The notes below the pieces were generated by a model. It saw only the letters and a list, made by a program, of their open reading frames with translations. It had not been told where the DNA came from and ran no database searches. DNA of 34,399 nt from JADJNW01 sp033761835 (GTDB lineage: Bacteria; Bacteroidota; Bacteroidia; Chitinophagales; Saprospiraceae): positions 1 to 34,399 of the forward strand of contig JANRME010000168.1 in the NCBI GenBank assembly GCA_033761835.1, in the 5' to 3' direction. Both the position numbers and the translations under genes were made by a program. Positions 33,992 to 34,399 of this stretch are shown in pieces (position 1 is the first letter of the stretch; every line of letters starts with the position of its first letter).

Positions 33992-34258
33992 TTACGACAA
34001 TGATTCATGTTTACGTATGTTAGCCTCACTAAGAAGCCTTTCTTTCAACACTCTAAACTTATTTAGCTCCGCATCTCTTTCAATTTTAGAAAGGCTTTCT
34101 AAATATTCATGTGATACTGAACACCGGAGTTCTTTATATCTTTCGTAAGCGCTGAATTCTTTTTCAGAGATGGTTGCAGAAATTTCTGCTATTCCTTTGG
34201 GAATTTCGATTCCCAAGAATTTTTCTTGTAATTCGCGAATCCTTTCATCCCTTTCGTC
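33992..34258 (-). pseudogene. C-terminal fragment of a gene cut by an IS1-like element
   Basis: Reading from the stop at 33992, 88 residues of a charged, helical protein (ERIRELQEKFLGIEIPKGIA, ISEKEFSAYERYKELRCSVS, then IERDAELNKFRVLKERLL) run up to base 34258. The frame continues a further 32 codons to an ATG at 34354, but those codons lie within the mobile element. The natural N terminus is therefore absent and would be beyond the insertion. The fragment looks like a coiled-coil segment and matches no family I recognise. Whether it is still expressed is unknown. Confidence 0.55.
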
Positions 34259-34399
34259 GGTCGTGCAAAAAGATGTATGACGATTGTGAAAAAAGACAAT
34301 GAGGACGAACTTTGAAGAATGTGTCAAATAAAAATCAAAGTCCAATGTCCTCATTGCGATAGTCCTAATGTCGTAAAAAACGGCATAAAAAGTAGTGGA
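34259..34399 (+). mobile_element. Left end of an IS1-like insertion sequence (continues past window)
   Basis: The element begins at GGTCGTGCAAAAAGATG (34259), starting GGT as IS1 terminal repeats do. The transposase start codon lies 60 bases further in, close to the 56-base spacing known for IS1. The boundary coincides with the end of the leftward coding fragment. The right end, its inverted repeat and the target duplication lie outside the window, so the family call rests on the ends seen here. Confidence 0.6.
34319..34399 (+). CDS. IS1-like transposase, InsA zinc-finger N terminus (3' end outside window)
   Basis: An ATG at 34319 opens a frame that runs to the window edge, giving the first 27 residues: MCQIKIKVQCPHCDSPNVVK then NGIKSSG. 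The CPxC zinc-finger knuckle followed by VVKNG and a Gly is the hallmark of the InsA N terminus of IS1-family transposases, which binds the element's ends. The product would continue past 34399, and in IS1 a frameshift joins it to the catalytic part; neither can be checked here. Confidence 0.7.
   Translation, partial: MCQIKIKVQCPHCDSPNVVKNGIKSSG

Overview
The window comes from a member of the Bacteroidota, probably a saprospirian or a related environmental lineage. The evidence is an adjacent SusC/SusD outer-membrane pair, many Sec and lipoprotein signal peptides with short Bacteroidota-style lipoboxes, a lack of Shine-Dalgarno sequences, TAnnTTTG-type -7 promoter boxes, and large TPR-CHAT and PKD-domain proteins. 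The lineage below phylum is inference. No rRNA, tRNA or CRISPR array was seen.

Layout. At 1-924 is the 3' part of a secreted Cys-rich protein built of about 108-residue Ig-like repeats, closed by a very strong terminator. A leftward block (1163-7329) holds an M61 peptidase with DoxX, a periplasmic DJ-1/PfpI protein fused to TPRs, a GlxA-type AraC regulator carrying the same DJ-1 fold, and a secreted amidohydrolase. The rightward SusC/SusD pair (7636-12453) follows. A second leftward block (12583-18006) encodes a YdeI/OmpD-associated protein, a secreted Xaa-Pro aminopeptidase, a DEAD-box RNA helicase with a structured leader, a SnoaL-like protein and an exported unknown. Next come a small metal-binding-like lipoprotein, a VOC protein and a 290-bp array of 21-bp degenerate repeats.

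The most intriguing part is 19696-28793. Leftward genes encode two lipoproteins, a PKD-domain envelope protein, a predicted membrane-anchored TPR-CHAT protease (His and Cys both present) and a Tat-like dienelactone hydrolase. Divergently there is an ECF-type sigma factor overlapping a one-TM, TPR-tailed anti-sigma-like protein. The CHAT domain and the TPR tail of the anti-sigma candidate are both predicted to face the periplasm, so a protease-controlled envelope sigma pathway is a testable hypothesis.

At 29050-33892 lies a soluble NAD-linked, molybdenum-type formate dehydrogenase. Its NuoE and NuoF modules are fused, a small three-TM protein sits between the subunits, and the active site has Cys rather than selenocysteine. 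The right edge is the left end of an IS1-like element that has truncated a leftward gene. The intergenic regions hold several unrelated hairpin or repeat families, listed separately.
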